A DNA stretch of 64,000 nucleotides, from contig NZ_JAJOMY010000001.1 in assembly GCF_024699945.1 (NCBI RefSeq), positions 248,001 through 312,000 of the forward strand. Reading direction: 5' to 3'. Under the pieces are notes generated by a model. The model saw nothing but the letters and a program-made list of their open reading frames with translations, did no database searches and had not been told where the DNA came from. The position numbers were made by a program, and so were the translations under genes. Positions 18,421 through 26,802 of this stretch are shown one piece after another (position 1 is the stretch's first letter; each line of letters opens with the position of its first letter). Source of the stretch: Phenylobacterium sp. J426. GTDB lineage: Bacteria; Pseudomonadota; Alphaproteobacteria; Caulobacterales; Caulobacteraceae.

Positions 18421-18846
18421 ATGGCCGAAAAGCCCGCCTGGACCCGACTCTTCTCCTTCCGCGGCCGCGCCGCGCGCCGCGAGTACTGGCGCGTACTGGC
18501 GGCGCTGTTCGTGTTCGGCGTGGTGCTGCAACTCGCGTCGGTGCTGCCGGGCGTCGTCCTGATCGCCCTGCCGCTCGGCCTGGCCACCAATGTCGTCCAG
18601 TGGGCCGTCGTCGCCCGGCGCCTGCACGACCTCGGCCGCTCGGGCTGGTGGCAGGTCCCGGCCACGGCGCTCGGCCTCATGGTGGTGGCCGAGGCCGTTT
18701 CCCGCGGCCTCATCGATCCCGAGAATCCGAAGCCGCTGCCGCCGCTGCTCGCGGTGGCCATGCTCCTCATGCTGGCCTTCTTCATCGCCATCGGCTCCGT
18801 GCGCGGCGATCCGGGGCCCAACCGCTTCGGCGAGCCGCCCCGCTAG
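18421..18846 (+). CDS. DUF805 inner-membrane protein
   Basis: A 141-residue membrane protein of the DUF805 (YhaH) family, function unknown. It shows the family start, a cytoplasmic [15 protein letters not shown] motif, three or four hydrophobic helices (about 27-45, 50-68, 80-97, 108-128), the central [12 protein letters not shown] motif and the closing [11 protein letters not shown]. Its last four bases overlap the opposite-strand YcgN gene. A GATAAT at 18372-18377, flanked by CTGTG and CACAG inverted half-sites, lies 44 bases upstream and may be part of its promoter. Confidence 0.88.
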   Translation: MAEKPAWTRLFSFRGRAARREYWRVLAALFVFGVVLQLASVLPGVVLIALPLGLATNVVQWAVVARRLHDLGRSGWWQVPATALGLMVVAEAVSRGLIDPENPKPLPPLLAVAMLLMLAFFIAIGSVRGDPGPNRFGEPPR

Positions 18847-19307
18847 TCGTCGCCCCGCTCGACCACCAGGTCCCACGCTGCGAAATCCAGGGCGTCCTCG
18901 GCATCGGCCAGCGCGCTCTCGCTCACCGTCTGGCCGCGCACCGAGATCCCCGCCCGGTGCACGCTCTCGGGGTCGCCTGAGAGCAGCGGGTGCCAGTCGG
19001 CCAGCTCCCGTCCCTCGTGCAGCCGCCGGTAGGCGCAGCTCCTGGGCATCCACTCCAGCGCCTCGATGTTGTGCGGCGTCAGCTTGATGCAGTCCGGCAC
19101 GTACTGCTTGCGGTTCGCATAGTCGCTGCACCGGCAGGCGTTGGCGTCGAAAAGCTTGCAGTGCACCCGCGTCGGGATGACCTCGCCGGTCTCCTCGTCC
19201 TCGAACCGAACCAGGCAGCACAGGCCGCAGCCGTCGCAGAGGCTCTCCCACTCCGCCACGGTCATCTGTTCGAGCGTCTTGCGCCGCCAGAAGGGTTCAC
19301 CCGCCAT
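18843..19307 (-). CDS. YcgN family cysteine-cluster protein
   Basis: Cytoplasmic protein of 154 residues of the UPF0260/YcgN family. Multiple conserved cysteines suggest a metal or Fe-S cluster site: [10 protein letters not shown] (about 24-33), CKLF (50), [10 protein letters not shown] (58-67), PDCIKLTP (71-78) and RSCAYRRL (89-96). Activity is not known. The ATG at 19307 gives [15 protein letters not shown], the usual family start; the open frame upstream has no family similarity and overlaps the divergent uup gene. Confidence 0.9.
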   Translation of the reverse strand: MAGEPFWRRKTLEQMTVAEWESLCDGCGLCCLVRFEDEETGEVIPTRVHCKLFDANACRCSDYANRKQYVPDCIKLTPHNIEALEWMPRSCAYRRLHEGRELADWHPLLSGDPESVHRAGISVRGQTVSESALADAEDALDFAAWDLVVERGDD

Positions 19308-19389
19308 CGCGCCCACATAGGCCGCCGCGAGCCTCGGCGCGAGAGCGACCTTTCGCGCAAGCCCATGAACCTCTATCTCCCCGCCCCCC

Positions 19390-21222
19390 ATGAGAGCTCC
19401 GATCCTCGCCCTGAAGGACGTCCGCCTGGCCGACGGCCCGCGGATGCTGTTCGACGGCGTGGACCTGGGCCTCGAGCCGCGCGTCCGCGCCTGCCTCGTC
19501 GGCCGCAACGGCGCCGGCAAATCGACCCTGATGCGGATCATCGCAGGCGTCACCCAGCCCGACTCCGGCGAGCGGGTGATCACGCCGGGCGTGCGCGTCT
19601 CCATGGTGCTGCAGGAGCCGGAGATCGCCGGCGGGACCCTGCTGGACTACGCTGTGGCCGGCGGCGCCCCCACGCACCGCGCCGAGGCCGAACTGGAAAC
19701 CTTCGGCCTCGACCCGCAGAAGGTCGCGAGCGGCCTCTCAGGCGGCGAGACCCGCCGCGCGGCGCTGGCCCGCGCCTTCGCCGAGGACCCCGACGTCCTG
19801 CTCCTGGACGAGCCGACCAACCACCTCGACATCCTGGCCATCGCGACCCTCGAGCAGGCCATCACCGACAGCCGCGCCGCGATGCTGATCGTCAGCCACG
19901 ACCGCGCCTTCCTCGAGCGCGTCACCGGACGCTGCTTCTGGCTGGAGCACCGCCAGGTCCGCCGCCTCGACCGCGGCTTCGCGGAGTTCGACGGCTGGGT
20001 CGAGAAGATCGAGGCGCAACAGGCCGAGGAGGCGCGGCGCCTCGACAAGGAGATCGAGCGCGAGCAGCACTGGCTGGCGCGCGGCGTCACCGCCCGCCGG
20101 GCTCGCAACGAGGGCCGCCGCCGCCGGCTCATGGCCCTGCGCGAGGCGAAGTCCGAACGGCTGAAGGAGGCTCGCGGCAGCCTCAACATGGGCCTCGCCA
20201 GCTCCGGCGTGTCCGGCCAGCGCGTCGTCGAGGCCAAGGGCCTGTCCAAGGCCTTCGGCGACCGCGTGATCCTGAAAGGCTTCTCCACCCGCATCATCCG
20301 CGGCGACCGCATCGCCATCGTCGGCCCCAACGGCGCCGGCAAGACCACCCTGGTGAAGCTGCTGCTGAGCGAGATCCCGGCCGACGCGGGCGAGGTGAAG
20401 CTCGGCACCAACCTCACCGTCTCCTACATCGACCAGGCCCGCGCCGGGCTGAAGGAGGAGATGACCGTCCGCGACGTGCTCACGCCCAACGGCGGCGATC
20501 AGGTCATCGTCCGCGGCGTGCCCAAGCACGTGAACGGCTACGCCAAGGACTTCCTGTTCACCGAGATGCAGCTGCGCCAGCCGGTCCGCAGCCTGTCCGG
20601 CGGCGAGCGCAACCGCCTGCTGCTGGCCCAGGCGCTCGCCAACCCGGCCAACGTCATGGTGCTGGACGAGCCCACCAACGACCTCGACATGGACACGCTG
20701 GACCTGCTCGAGGACCTGCTCGCCGACTACGACGGCACCCTGATCCTGGTCAGCCACGACCGCGACTTCATCGACCGGCTCGCCACCTCCACCATCGGCC
20801 TCGACGGGACCGGCCGCGTCGTCGAGACACCCGGCGGCTGGCAAGACTTCATCGGCCAGAACCCCGGCTTCTTCGCGCAGGTCGCGCCCCCGCCCCCGCC
20901 CAAGGCGGACAGACCGTCCGCGCCCGCGCCCCGTCCGGCCGCGCCGCCGGCGAAGCTCAGCTTCAAGGAGCAGCGGCGCCTCGCCGAGCTGGACGCCCTG
21001 ATCCACGACCTGCCGGCCAAGATCGCCACCCTGGAAACGGCGCTGGCGGACCCCGCCCTCTACGCCAAGGATCCGCAGGCCTTCGACCGCTACGGCCGGG
21101 CCCTCGAGGCGGCGCGGTCGCAGCTGTCCGCCGCCGAGGAGGAATGGCTGGCCCTGGAGGAGCGCCGCGAGGCCTGGAGGCCAGCCGCTAGCGGCTTTCT
21201 GTGGATAAGCTCAACCCGCTGA
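19390..21222 (+). CDS. uup: ABC-F ATPase Uup
   Basis: Cytoplasmic tandem ABC ATPase of the ABC-F group, 610 residues, acting on ribosomes or in DNA metabolism rather than in transport. It has two nucleotide-binding domains: Walker [10 protein letters not shown] (about 38-46) and GPNGAGKTT (about 314-322), two ABC signatures ([16 protein letters not shown]) and two Walker B segments followed by EPTNHLD and EPTNDLD. The C-terminal coiled coil (about 530-600; [21 protein letters not shown]) identifies the Uup branch, which binds DNA and has been tied to transposon excision and ribosome biogenesis. No membrane segments. A DnaA-box sequence lies in its last codons. Confidence 0.92.
   Translation: MRAPILALKDVRLADGPRMLFDGVDLGLEPRVRACLVGRNGAGKSTLMRIIAGVTQPDSGERVITPGVRVSMVLQEPEIAGGTLLDYAVAGGAPTHRAEAELETFGLDPQKVASGLSGGETRRAALARAFAEDPDVLLLDEPTNHLDILAIATLEQAITDSRAAMLIVSHDRAFLERVTGRCFWLEHRQVRRLDRGFAEFDGWVEKIEAQQAEEARRLDKEIEREQHWLARGVTARRARNEGRRRRLMALREAKSERLKEARGSLNMGLASSGVSGQRVVEAKGLSKAFGDRVILKGFSTRIIRGDRIAIVGPNGAGKTTLVKLLLSEIPADAGEVKLGTNLTVSYIDQARAGLKEEMTVRDVLTPNGGDQVIVRGVPKHVNGYAKDFLFTEMQLRQPVRSLSGGERNRLLLAQALANPANVMVLDEPTNDLDMDTLDLLEDLLADYDGTLILVSHDRDFIDRLATSTIGLDGTGRVVETPGGWQDFIGQNPGFFAQVAPPPPPKADRPSAPAPRPAAPPAKLSFKEQRRLAELDALIHDLPAKIATLETALADPALYAKDPQAFDRYGRALEAARSQLSAAEEEWLALEERREAWRPAASGFLWISSTR
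21200..21208 (-). promoter_or_regulatory. Perfect DnaA box
   Basis: TTATCCACA on the minus strand is an exact match to the consensus DnaA box. It lies in the 3' end of uup just before the structured gene-free region. Single chance matches are unlikely in DNA this GC-rich, but only one box was found. Confidence 0.5.
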
Positions 21223-21640
21223 ATCCACGGAAGAAGTCACCCGCAATCCCGCGGTTGTTAACAGCTTCTTCACGGATTGTTGACGCCCGGCGCACGTTGG
21301 GCCGCATTCGGGCGCTTGCCTCATACAGGGTTCCGGCGCAACGTCAACAGGCCGACAGGAACTGCGGCGCGGCCCAAGAAGAAAGCTGGCGACAGCGGCC
21401 TTCAGAACGCCAAGCAGCGGAGTGTCCAGCGGACCACATGAACCGGGGCGACCCGGAACAGACGGACCCGCGAAGACATCGGATGTGAGGGAAAACCACG
21501 GAGTAGCCCGCAAGGGTGAAACGAAACCGAACTCACACCCGGCCTCGATGGCGCAGATCCCCCAACGGATCTGGATGAGAGGGCGACGCCCCGGGCGACC
21601 GGAGCGCCGCTCTCTTGCTATTGGGGCCTTTCCAACCTTC
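21222..21640. ncRNA. Candidate structured RNA between uup and the ABC importer
   Basis: This 440-bp gap holds no credible protein gene but a series of stems: GAAGAAG (21230-21236) with CTTCTTC (21265-21271), extended by flanking pairs and enclosing CCGC/GCGG; GTTGACG (21279-21285) with CGTCAAC (21342-21348); GGATGTGAG (21481-21489) with CTCACACCC (21532-21540); CAGATCC-CCCAAC-GGATCTG (21554-21573); and GAGAGGGCG (21577-21585) with CGCCGCTCTC (21605-21614). A palindrome TGTTAACA is at 21256-21263. It could be an independent RNA or the 5' leader of the importer genes. Hallmarks of RNase P RNA, tmRNA, SRP RNA and TPP, FMN or cobalamin riboswitches were looked for and not found. Confidence 0.4.
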
Positions 21641-21665
21641 ACAACAGCGCCCTAACTTCCGCGCC

Positions 21666-22676
21666 ATGAAAGCTCTGCGCTCGCTCGTCCCAGCCTTCGT
21701 CGTCGCCGCCGCTGTCGCCCTGTTGGCCGCCTGCTCCGGCCCCAGGGAAGACGCCCAGGCCCCGGCGGAAGCCGGCCGCACCGCCATCCGCTTCGCCACC
21801 GACTGGCGCGCCCAGGCCGAGCACGGCGGCTTCTACCAGGCCCTGGCCTCCGGCGAGTACGCCCGCCGCGGCCTCGATGTCCGCATCGTCCAGGGCGGGC
21901 CGGGCGTGAACGTGCCGCAGTTGCTGGCCGCCGGCGCCGTCGACCTTGGCATGGGCTCCAACAGCTTTATCGTCATGAACCTCGCCAATGAGGGCGTGCC
22001 GGTGAAGGCGGTCGCCGCCTACATGCAGAAGGACCCGCAGGTCCTGATGGCCCACCCGGACACCGGCGCCGAACGGATCGCCGACCTGAAGGGCCGCCCG
22101 ATCCTGCTCTCCGACGCCTCGGTCGCCGCCTTCTGGGTGTGGTTGAAGGCCAAGTACGGCTTCACCGACGACCAGGTGCGCAAGTACACCTTCAACCCCG
22201 CGCCCTTCATCGCCGACAAGCGCGCCGTCCAGCAGGGCTACGTCACCTCCGAGCCCTACACCATCCAGAAGCAGGCGGGCTTCGCCCCTAAGGTCTTCCT
22301 CCTCGCCGACGAGGGCTATCCCGGCTACGCCACCATGGTGCTGGCCCCCGACGCCCTGATCGCCAGCAACCCCGCGGCGGTGCAGGCCTTCGTCGAAGCC
22401 ACGGCGAAAGGCTGGCGCGACTACCTTTACGGCGACCCCGCCGCCGCCGACGCCCTGATCCGCAAGGACAATCCCGAGATGACCCAGGACGTCCTCGACC
22501 AGGCCCGCGAGAAGATGAGGGCTTACCGTATCGTCGAAGGCGACGAGGGCCTGCCTGTCGGCGCCATGACCGAGGCCCGCTGGACCGCCTTCGCCGAGGT
22601 CGCCAAGGCGCAAGGCGTCTATCCCGCCGCCCTTGACCCCAGGCGCGCCTACACCCTCCAGTTCGCCCCGAAGTAG
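21666..22676 (+). CDS. ABC importer substrate-binding lipoprotein (NMT1/SsuA-like)
   Basis: Periplasmic solute-binding lipoprotein of 336 residues. A signal peptide ends in the lipobox LLAAC (Cys 20). The mature protein has the NMT1/THI5-like fold with the opening FATDWRAQAEHGGFYQALASGEYARRGL and GGPGVNVPQLLAAG, the pattern of proteins that bind sulfonates, taurine, nitrate, or thiamine and riboflavin precursors. The EHGGFY motif leans toward the thiamine-pyrimidine/riboflavin (ThiY/RibY) side, but the ligand cannot be fixed from sequence. ATPase and permease genes follow on the same strand after a 234-bp gap with a stem-loop. The structured region just upstream may be its leader. Confidence 0.85.
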   Translation: MKALRSLVPAFVVAAAVALLAACSGPREDAQAPAEAGRTAIRFATDWRAQAEHGGFYQALASGEYARRGLDVRIVQGGPGVNVPQLLAAGAVDLGMGSNSFIVMNLANEGVPVKAVAAYMQKDPQVLMAHPDTGAERIADLKGRPILLSDASVAAFWVWLKAKYGFTDDQVRKYTFNPAPFIADKRAVQQGYVTSEPYTIQKQAGFAPKVFLLADEGYPGYATMVLAPDALIASNPAAVQAFVEATAKGWRDYLYGDPAAADALIRKDNPEMTQDVLDQAREKMRAYRIVEGDEGLPVGAMTEARWTAFAEVAKAQGVYPAALDPRRAYTLQFAPK

Positions 22677-22850
22677 ACGTCTACCTCCCCCGGTCACGGG
22701 AAGGGGGGACCGCCCGTCGAAGAGCGGCGCCCGGCTTCGCAGCCAAGGTGTGACCGTCTACAGAACGAGCGCATCATCGGTTTACGAGGATCTCACGGAC
22801 GTGGCTGACGGCGTGCGCAGGCTCGCGGCGGAACTTCAGGCGCCACGGCC

Positions 22851-22870
22851 CGCGCCCTCTGCGGGGCGCG
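22851..22870 (+). repeat. Intercistronic stem-loop
   Basis: CGCGCCC (22851-22857) pairs perfectly with GGGCGCG (22864-22870) around a 6-base loop in the gap between the binding-protein and ATPase genes. Such stems commonly protect the upstream message or attenuate read-through, giving more binding protein than transporter. The rest of the 22677-22910 gap shows nothing recognisable. Confidence 0.45.
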
Positions 22871-22910
22871 GTCCCCCTCCCCCGTCGTCTCCGCGACACG
22901 GGAGGCAGGA

Positions 22911-23648
22911 TTGACCACAGCCGCCCTCCGGAATGTCCGCGTGGACTACGCCCGCGGCCCGGCGCTCGGGCCGGTCGACCTCGCCGTCGCCGACGGCGAG
23001 GTGGTCGCCCTCGTCGGCCCCTCTGGCTGCGGCAAGTCCACGGCGCTGCGCTTGCTGGCCGGCCTTGAGGGCCCCACCGCCGGCGAGGTGATCCGCGCGC
23101 CCGGCCGCGGCGAGACCGCCGTCGTCTTCCAGGCGCCCACCCTCGCCCCGTGGCTCTCGGCCCGCGCGAACGTCGCCCTGCCGCTGGAACTCGCCGGGAC
23201 CGGCCCCGCCGACGCCCGACGTCGCGCCGACGAGGCGCTGGCCCGCGTCGGCCTCGCGGGGGCCGAGGCGGCGCGACCTGCCACGCTCTCCGGCGGGATG
23301 GCCATGCGCGTATCGCTGGCCCGAGCGCTGGTAACCGAGCCCCGCCTGCTGCTGCTGGACGAGCCCTTCGCCGCGCTCGACGAGATCACCCGCCGGGCGT
23401 TGGCCGACGACGTGCTGCGGCTCTGGGCCGCCACGAGGCCCGCCATCGTCTTCGTGACCCACAATGTCGAGGAGGCGGTCTACATGGCCTCGCGCGTCGT
23501 GGTCCTGACCCGTGGCCCCGGCCGCATCGCCGGCGAATTCGGCGTTGAAGGTCCCCTGCCCCGCCCCGCCGCCTTCCGTACCGAGGCCGGCTTCCGCCGC
23601 ACCGTGGAGGCCGTCTCCGCCGCGCTGGCGGAAGGCGTCGCGGCATGA
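22911..23648 (+). CDS. ABC importer ATPase (SsuB/TauB-like)
   Basis: ATP-binding subunit of 245 residues driving the importer encoded by its neighbours. Walker A is GPSGCGKST (about 36-44), the Q-loop VVFQAP, the signature LSGGMAMRVSLARAL, Walker B RLLLLDEPFAALD and the switch His in FVTHNVEEA. The start is a TTG at 22911 with a strong GGAGG 6 bases before it. Its TGA overlaps the permease ATG. The family matches nitrate/sulfonate/taurine and thiamine-precursor ABC systems. Confidence 0.92.
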   Translation: MTTAALRNVRVDYARGPALGPVDLAVADGEVVALVGPSGCGKSTALRLLAGLEGPTAGEVIRAPGRGETAVVFQAPTLAPWLSARANVALPLELAGTGPADARRRADEALARVGLAGAEAARPATLSGGMAMRVSLARALVTEPRLLLLDEPFAALDEITRRALADDVLRLWAATRPAIVFVTHNVEEAVYMASRVVVLTRGPGRIAGEFGVEGPLPRPAAFRTEAGFRRTVEAVSAALAEGVAA

Positions 23649-24412
23649 AGCGGCTCGGTGAGGTGCTCGCGCCGCTCGGGCTGACCGCCGTCCTGCTGGC
23701 GGTCTGGGAGCTCGCCTGCCGCACGCTGGAGGTCCCCGCCTATTTCCTGCCGCCGCCCTCCGCGGTGGCCGTCGCCCTGGCGGACCACCTGCCCGTCCTC
23801 GTCGCCGCCGCCTGGCGCACCCTGTCGACCGCGCTGATCGCCCTCGTGGTCGCCAGTCTCATCGCCCAGGCGCTCGCGATCCTCACCGCGCTCAGCCCCT
23901 GGCTCGACCGCGCCATCCGGCCGCTGGCCTCGGTCGTGCAGGTCACACCGGTGATCGCGCTCGCCCCGCTGCTGCTGATCTGGGCCGGACTCGACCATCC
24001 GGACCGCGCCCTGGTCGCCATGGCGGTCGTCGTGGCCTTTTTCCCGATCTTCTCCGGCGCGGTGGCGGGCCTTCGGGCGGCTGATCCGGACCTGGAGCGC
24101 CTGTTCGACCTCTATGGCGCGAAACCGTGGCAACGTGTGCGGCGCCTCCGCCTGCCCGCCGCCGTCCCGTTCCTGCTGGAAGGCCACAAGGTCGGCGCCG
24201 GCCTCGCCCTCATCGGCGCCGTGGTGGCCGAGTTCGGCGCCGGCTCCGGCGGCGTCTCCGGCCTTGCCTGGCAGATCCAGGACGCCGGCGCCAAGCTGCA
24301 GACGGCCCGCATGATTGCGGCCCTGGTGGTCCTGGGGATCATGGGCGTGGCGCTCCACGCCGCCCTGGAGCGGCTGGAGCGCGCCGGCCTCAGGTGGTGG
24401 CGCGGGCGCTAG
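23645..24412 (+). CDS. ABC importer permease (SsuC/TauC-like)
   Basis: Inner-membrane permease of 255 residues with six predicted membrane helices and the binding-protein-dependent transport signature near residues 150-175 (LERLFDLYGAKPWQRVRRLRLPAAVPFLLEG, the EAA loop that contacts the ATPase, split across about 30 residues). The ATG overlaps the ATPase stop as ATGA. It completes a binding protein-ATPase-permease importer. Confidence 0.92.
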   Translation: MKRLGEVLAPLGLTAVLLAVWELACRTLEVPAYFLPPPSAVAVALADHLPVLVAAAWRTLSTALIALVVASLIAQALAILTALSPWLDRAIRPLASVVQVTPVIALAPLLLIWAGLDHPDRALVAMAVVVAFFPIFSGAVAGLRAADPDLERLFDLYGAKPWQRVRRLRLPAAVPFLLEGHKVGAGLALIGAVVAEFGAGSGGVSGLAWQIQDAGAKLQTARMIAALVVLGIMGVALHAALERLERAGLRWWRGR

Positions 24413-24415
24413 AGC

Positions 24416-25081
24416 CTACCGGGCCGCCTGGCTCACAGGCTTCAGGTCGTAGCGCACCGGCACGCGCACCTTCGAACCCACGATCGGCAGGCCTTCCGCC
24501 GACCACGGCTCCACCTTGAACTTCGGCGCCAGCGCCAGCACGCCCTGGCCAAACCCCTGGCCCGCCGGCTCCTCCTTGTCGACCGCACAGCCGCTTAGGA
24601 CCCCGCCAGCCTGCACGTCGCAGACCAGCACCACCCGCACCGCGTTCGGCCCGTCCTCATGCTTCGGGATCGTTGCCTGGAAGTCGGCGGCCTCGGGCAT
24701 CGCCGTCCACTTCGGCGTGCGCGCGGTGAAGTCCGCCTTCAGCAGGTCGGCCTGGAAGTTCACCGGCACCTTTACCTCGACGCCGGTGGCCACGCCGCTC
24801 ACCCGCATGCCGTGCGCCAGCTGTCGCGCTGCCTGGCCGAAGCCGTGACCGCGGGGGGTCTCGCCGATCACGCTGCAGTCCTTCAGCCCGCCGCCGGACG
24901 TGGCCGTGCAGCTCAGGTCCACCGCGCCAGACAGCCCGGCCGCCTTGGCCTTCGCCGGGAACGCCGCCGCCACCCGCTCGCGGCTGGGCGCCTCCACGAA
25001 CGTCGCCGCCACCTGGGCGCTGGCCGCTCCGGCCACGAGCGCCGCGCCGGCGGTGATCAGGGTGAGCAGGGTCGTACGCAT
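24416..25081 (-). CDS. Secreted protein with two TonB C-terminal-like repeats
   Basis: A 221-residue exported protein with a signal peptide (1-22, cut after ASA). It contains two copies of a TonB-C-terminal-like module: about 45-105 and 140-205. Each carries a Cys-x10-Cys pair (CTATSGGGLKDC and CDVQAGGVLSGC) followed by an E-x-P-x-G-x-GFGQ segment (ETPRGHGFGQ, EEPAGQGFGQ). The spacing suggests an intramodule disulfide in the periplasm. There is no membrane anchor or proline-rich linker, so it is not a normal TonB energy transducer. Role unknown. It converges on the importer operon. Confidence 0.8.
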   Translation of the reverse strand: MRTTLLTLITAGAALVAGAASAQVAATFVEAPSRERVAAAFPAKAKAAGLSGAVDLSCTATSGGGLKDCSVIGETPRGHGFGQAARQLAHGMRVSGVATGVEVKVPVNFQADLLKADFTARTPKWTAMPEAADFQATIPKHEDGPNAVRVVLVCDVQAGGVLSGCAVDKEEPAGQGFGQGVLALAPKFKVEPWSAEGLPIVGSKVRVPVRYDLKPVSQAAR

Positions 25082-25249
25082 GCTGAAGTCCTCCCCAAAG
25101 AGCCGCGGCAGAATGGCGCCGCCCCCCGGGTTGCGAAAGAACGAAAGTCGCCTCAGGACGCCGGCCTGGCCTCGCCCGCCGCCTTGGCTCTTGCCGGCAG
25201 GGCGGCGGCCAAGGCGCTCACATCTGGCAGCGGCTGCGTGGGTTCGCGC

Positions 25250-26622
25250 CTACTCCGGCGCGCGCACCGCCTGACTGGTCAGCCGAGCCAGGGCGTCGCT
25301 CGCGAGCACGCTCAGCGACCGCAGCCCATGCTCGCCGAAAACGTCCAGGGCCGCGTCCAGCGCCAGCGTCGCCGACGCCCGCTCGCCGTTGTCGACGCCG
25401 GTCATCGACAGCCGCGTCTCGTAGAGCCGCGCCAGGTGCAGCTGCGCGAGCGCCCAGCCGACCGGATCCTTGCGCGCCGACTTCGCCGCCAGTTCCATCT
25501 TCATGGCCGCCTCGGCCACGTCCAGTACCGCCAGGTCGCCGGTCAGCTCGGCCGATCGCGCCAGGCAGACGGCGCGGGCGCTGCCGGCCATGCCGCGCGC
25601 AGCGGCAGAGTGGGCGTGTCCCTGAGCACCAGGTTGGCGCGGTCGTAGCAGCTCACCGCCTGCTCGAAGGCCCGCTCGTCGCAGGCGGCCTCGCCCAGCG
25701 CCTGCAGCGCCTGGGCGAGCGCCACCTGCGTCCGCGCCCAATCCATCGGGCTGTGATCGCGGGTCAGATGGTCCACGGCCTCGGCGAGGCGCCGCGCGCC
25801 CGACGCGATCAGCTCGATCTCGCCGGTCGTCTCGCCCAACAGGGACAGGGCTTGGCCGTGAGCGACCTCGGCGCGGGCCCAGGTCAACGGTTCGTATGCG
25901 GCGTCCACGCGCAGCGTCGCCGTGGCGGCTTCCTCGACCGCCTCGCGCAGCAGCATCTCGTCCTTCAGCCGGGCGCCCCAGCCGCACAGCAGGTCGGCCC
26001 GCGCCAGCCGGGCCTCGGCGGCCAGCGGGCGAACTGAGGTGGCGCGGCGCGCCTGATTGTCCAACGCCAGGATGGGGGCGTGAAAGGCGCGGCACAACGC
26101 GCGCGCTTCGGCGGCGTCCGCGGTGGAGAGCTTGCGGCGCGCCTCGATGGCGGCGAGCCCGATGTCGGCCAGCGGGGTGGCCACCCCGCCGCGCACGGCC
26201 GCGCGCACCTCACGGAACGCCACCTCGGCGGCGGCGTCGAGGCCGGGATCCCCGAACAGTTCGGCGCCCAGCAGCGCGCAGAACGCCTGCTCGCAGCGCG
26301 CGCGGGCCCAGCCCTCGGTGCGGCGGTCGGCCTGGAAGCCAGCCGCGGCGGTCTCGGCCAGGGCCGCGGCCTTGCGCAGCGCGGCGGCGTCACCCGTGCG
26401 GCGGGCGACCTCGCGCCAGGCTGCCGCGGCGTCCAGGCGGCGGCTGGCCTTGTCCTTTTCGCCAAGTCGGCCCGCGGAAACGTCGGCGCCTCGCGCTTCG
26501 TCGGTGAGCAGCTTCAGGTCCAGCAGCTCCAGCAGGGCGGCGTCGCCGCGCGCCAGGCCCCCGGGCTCCGGCGTCCGGTCGCCTGCGAAGAGCCGCTTCA
26601 GCTCGCGTCCCAGCTCGAACAT
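25250..26622 (-). pseudogene. Alpha-helical TPR-like protein, frameshifted as read
   Basis: From ATG 26622 (MFELGRELKRLF, GGAG just upstream) a helical, Ala- and Arg-rich protein runs to LRDTPTLPLRAA, then continues in another frame as MAGSARAVCLARSAELTGDL to a stop at 25250. The break lies in the GC run at 25593-25601; removing one GC unit gives about 456 residues. Repeated helix pairs of the WARARCEQAFCALLG and WARTQVALAQALQALGE type resemble TPR units. No catalytic motif or signal peptide is seen. A second GC run close to the stop (about 25260) could hide a longer tail: another frame reads REPTQPLPDVSALAAALPA to a stop at 25153. CtrA-type sites lie about 90-120 bases upstream. Confidence 0.7.
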
Positions 26623-26708
26623 GGCTCCGCTCCGACCCTCCCTCCGTCCCACGATGGGACGGCCCGCCAGGGCCCTGAACGGGTTCAGCAAAGCCGGAGC
26701 CGATAGCT

Positions 26709-26742
26709 TTAACAAGTCATTAACTTCTGCGGTATGGTTAAC
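26709..26742 (-). promoter_or_regulatory. CtrA-type binding sites
   Basis: TTAA (26709-26712), seven bases, TTAA (26720-26723) is a full match to the gapped CtrA motif, and GTTAACCAT (26734-26742, minus strand) matches the CtrA half-site. Both lie upstream of the leftward TPR-like gene starting at 26622 and downstream of prfC, in the most AT-rich stretch of the neighbourhood. Confidence 0.65.
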
Positions 26743-26802
26743 GGAAGCTTACCATCCACAGTAAAGCGCGGCCTCCGGGCAGGTTCCGGAGGGGTGCGGG
26801 AA

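Noticed and set aside
21200..21360. Chromosome replication origin
   Set aside because: Only one DnaA box, no AT-rich unwinding element and no hemE/parAB/dnaA neighbours.
21222..21640. tmRNA, RNase P RNA, SRP RNA or TPP/FMN/cobalamin riboswitch
   Set aside because: The tag-peptide reading frame, the GAGGAAAGTCC core, the SRP tetraloop motifs and the conserved riboswitch cores are all absent.
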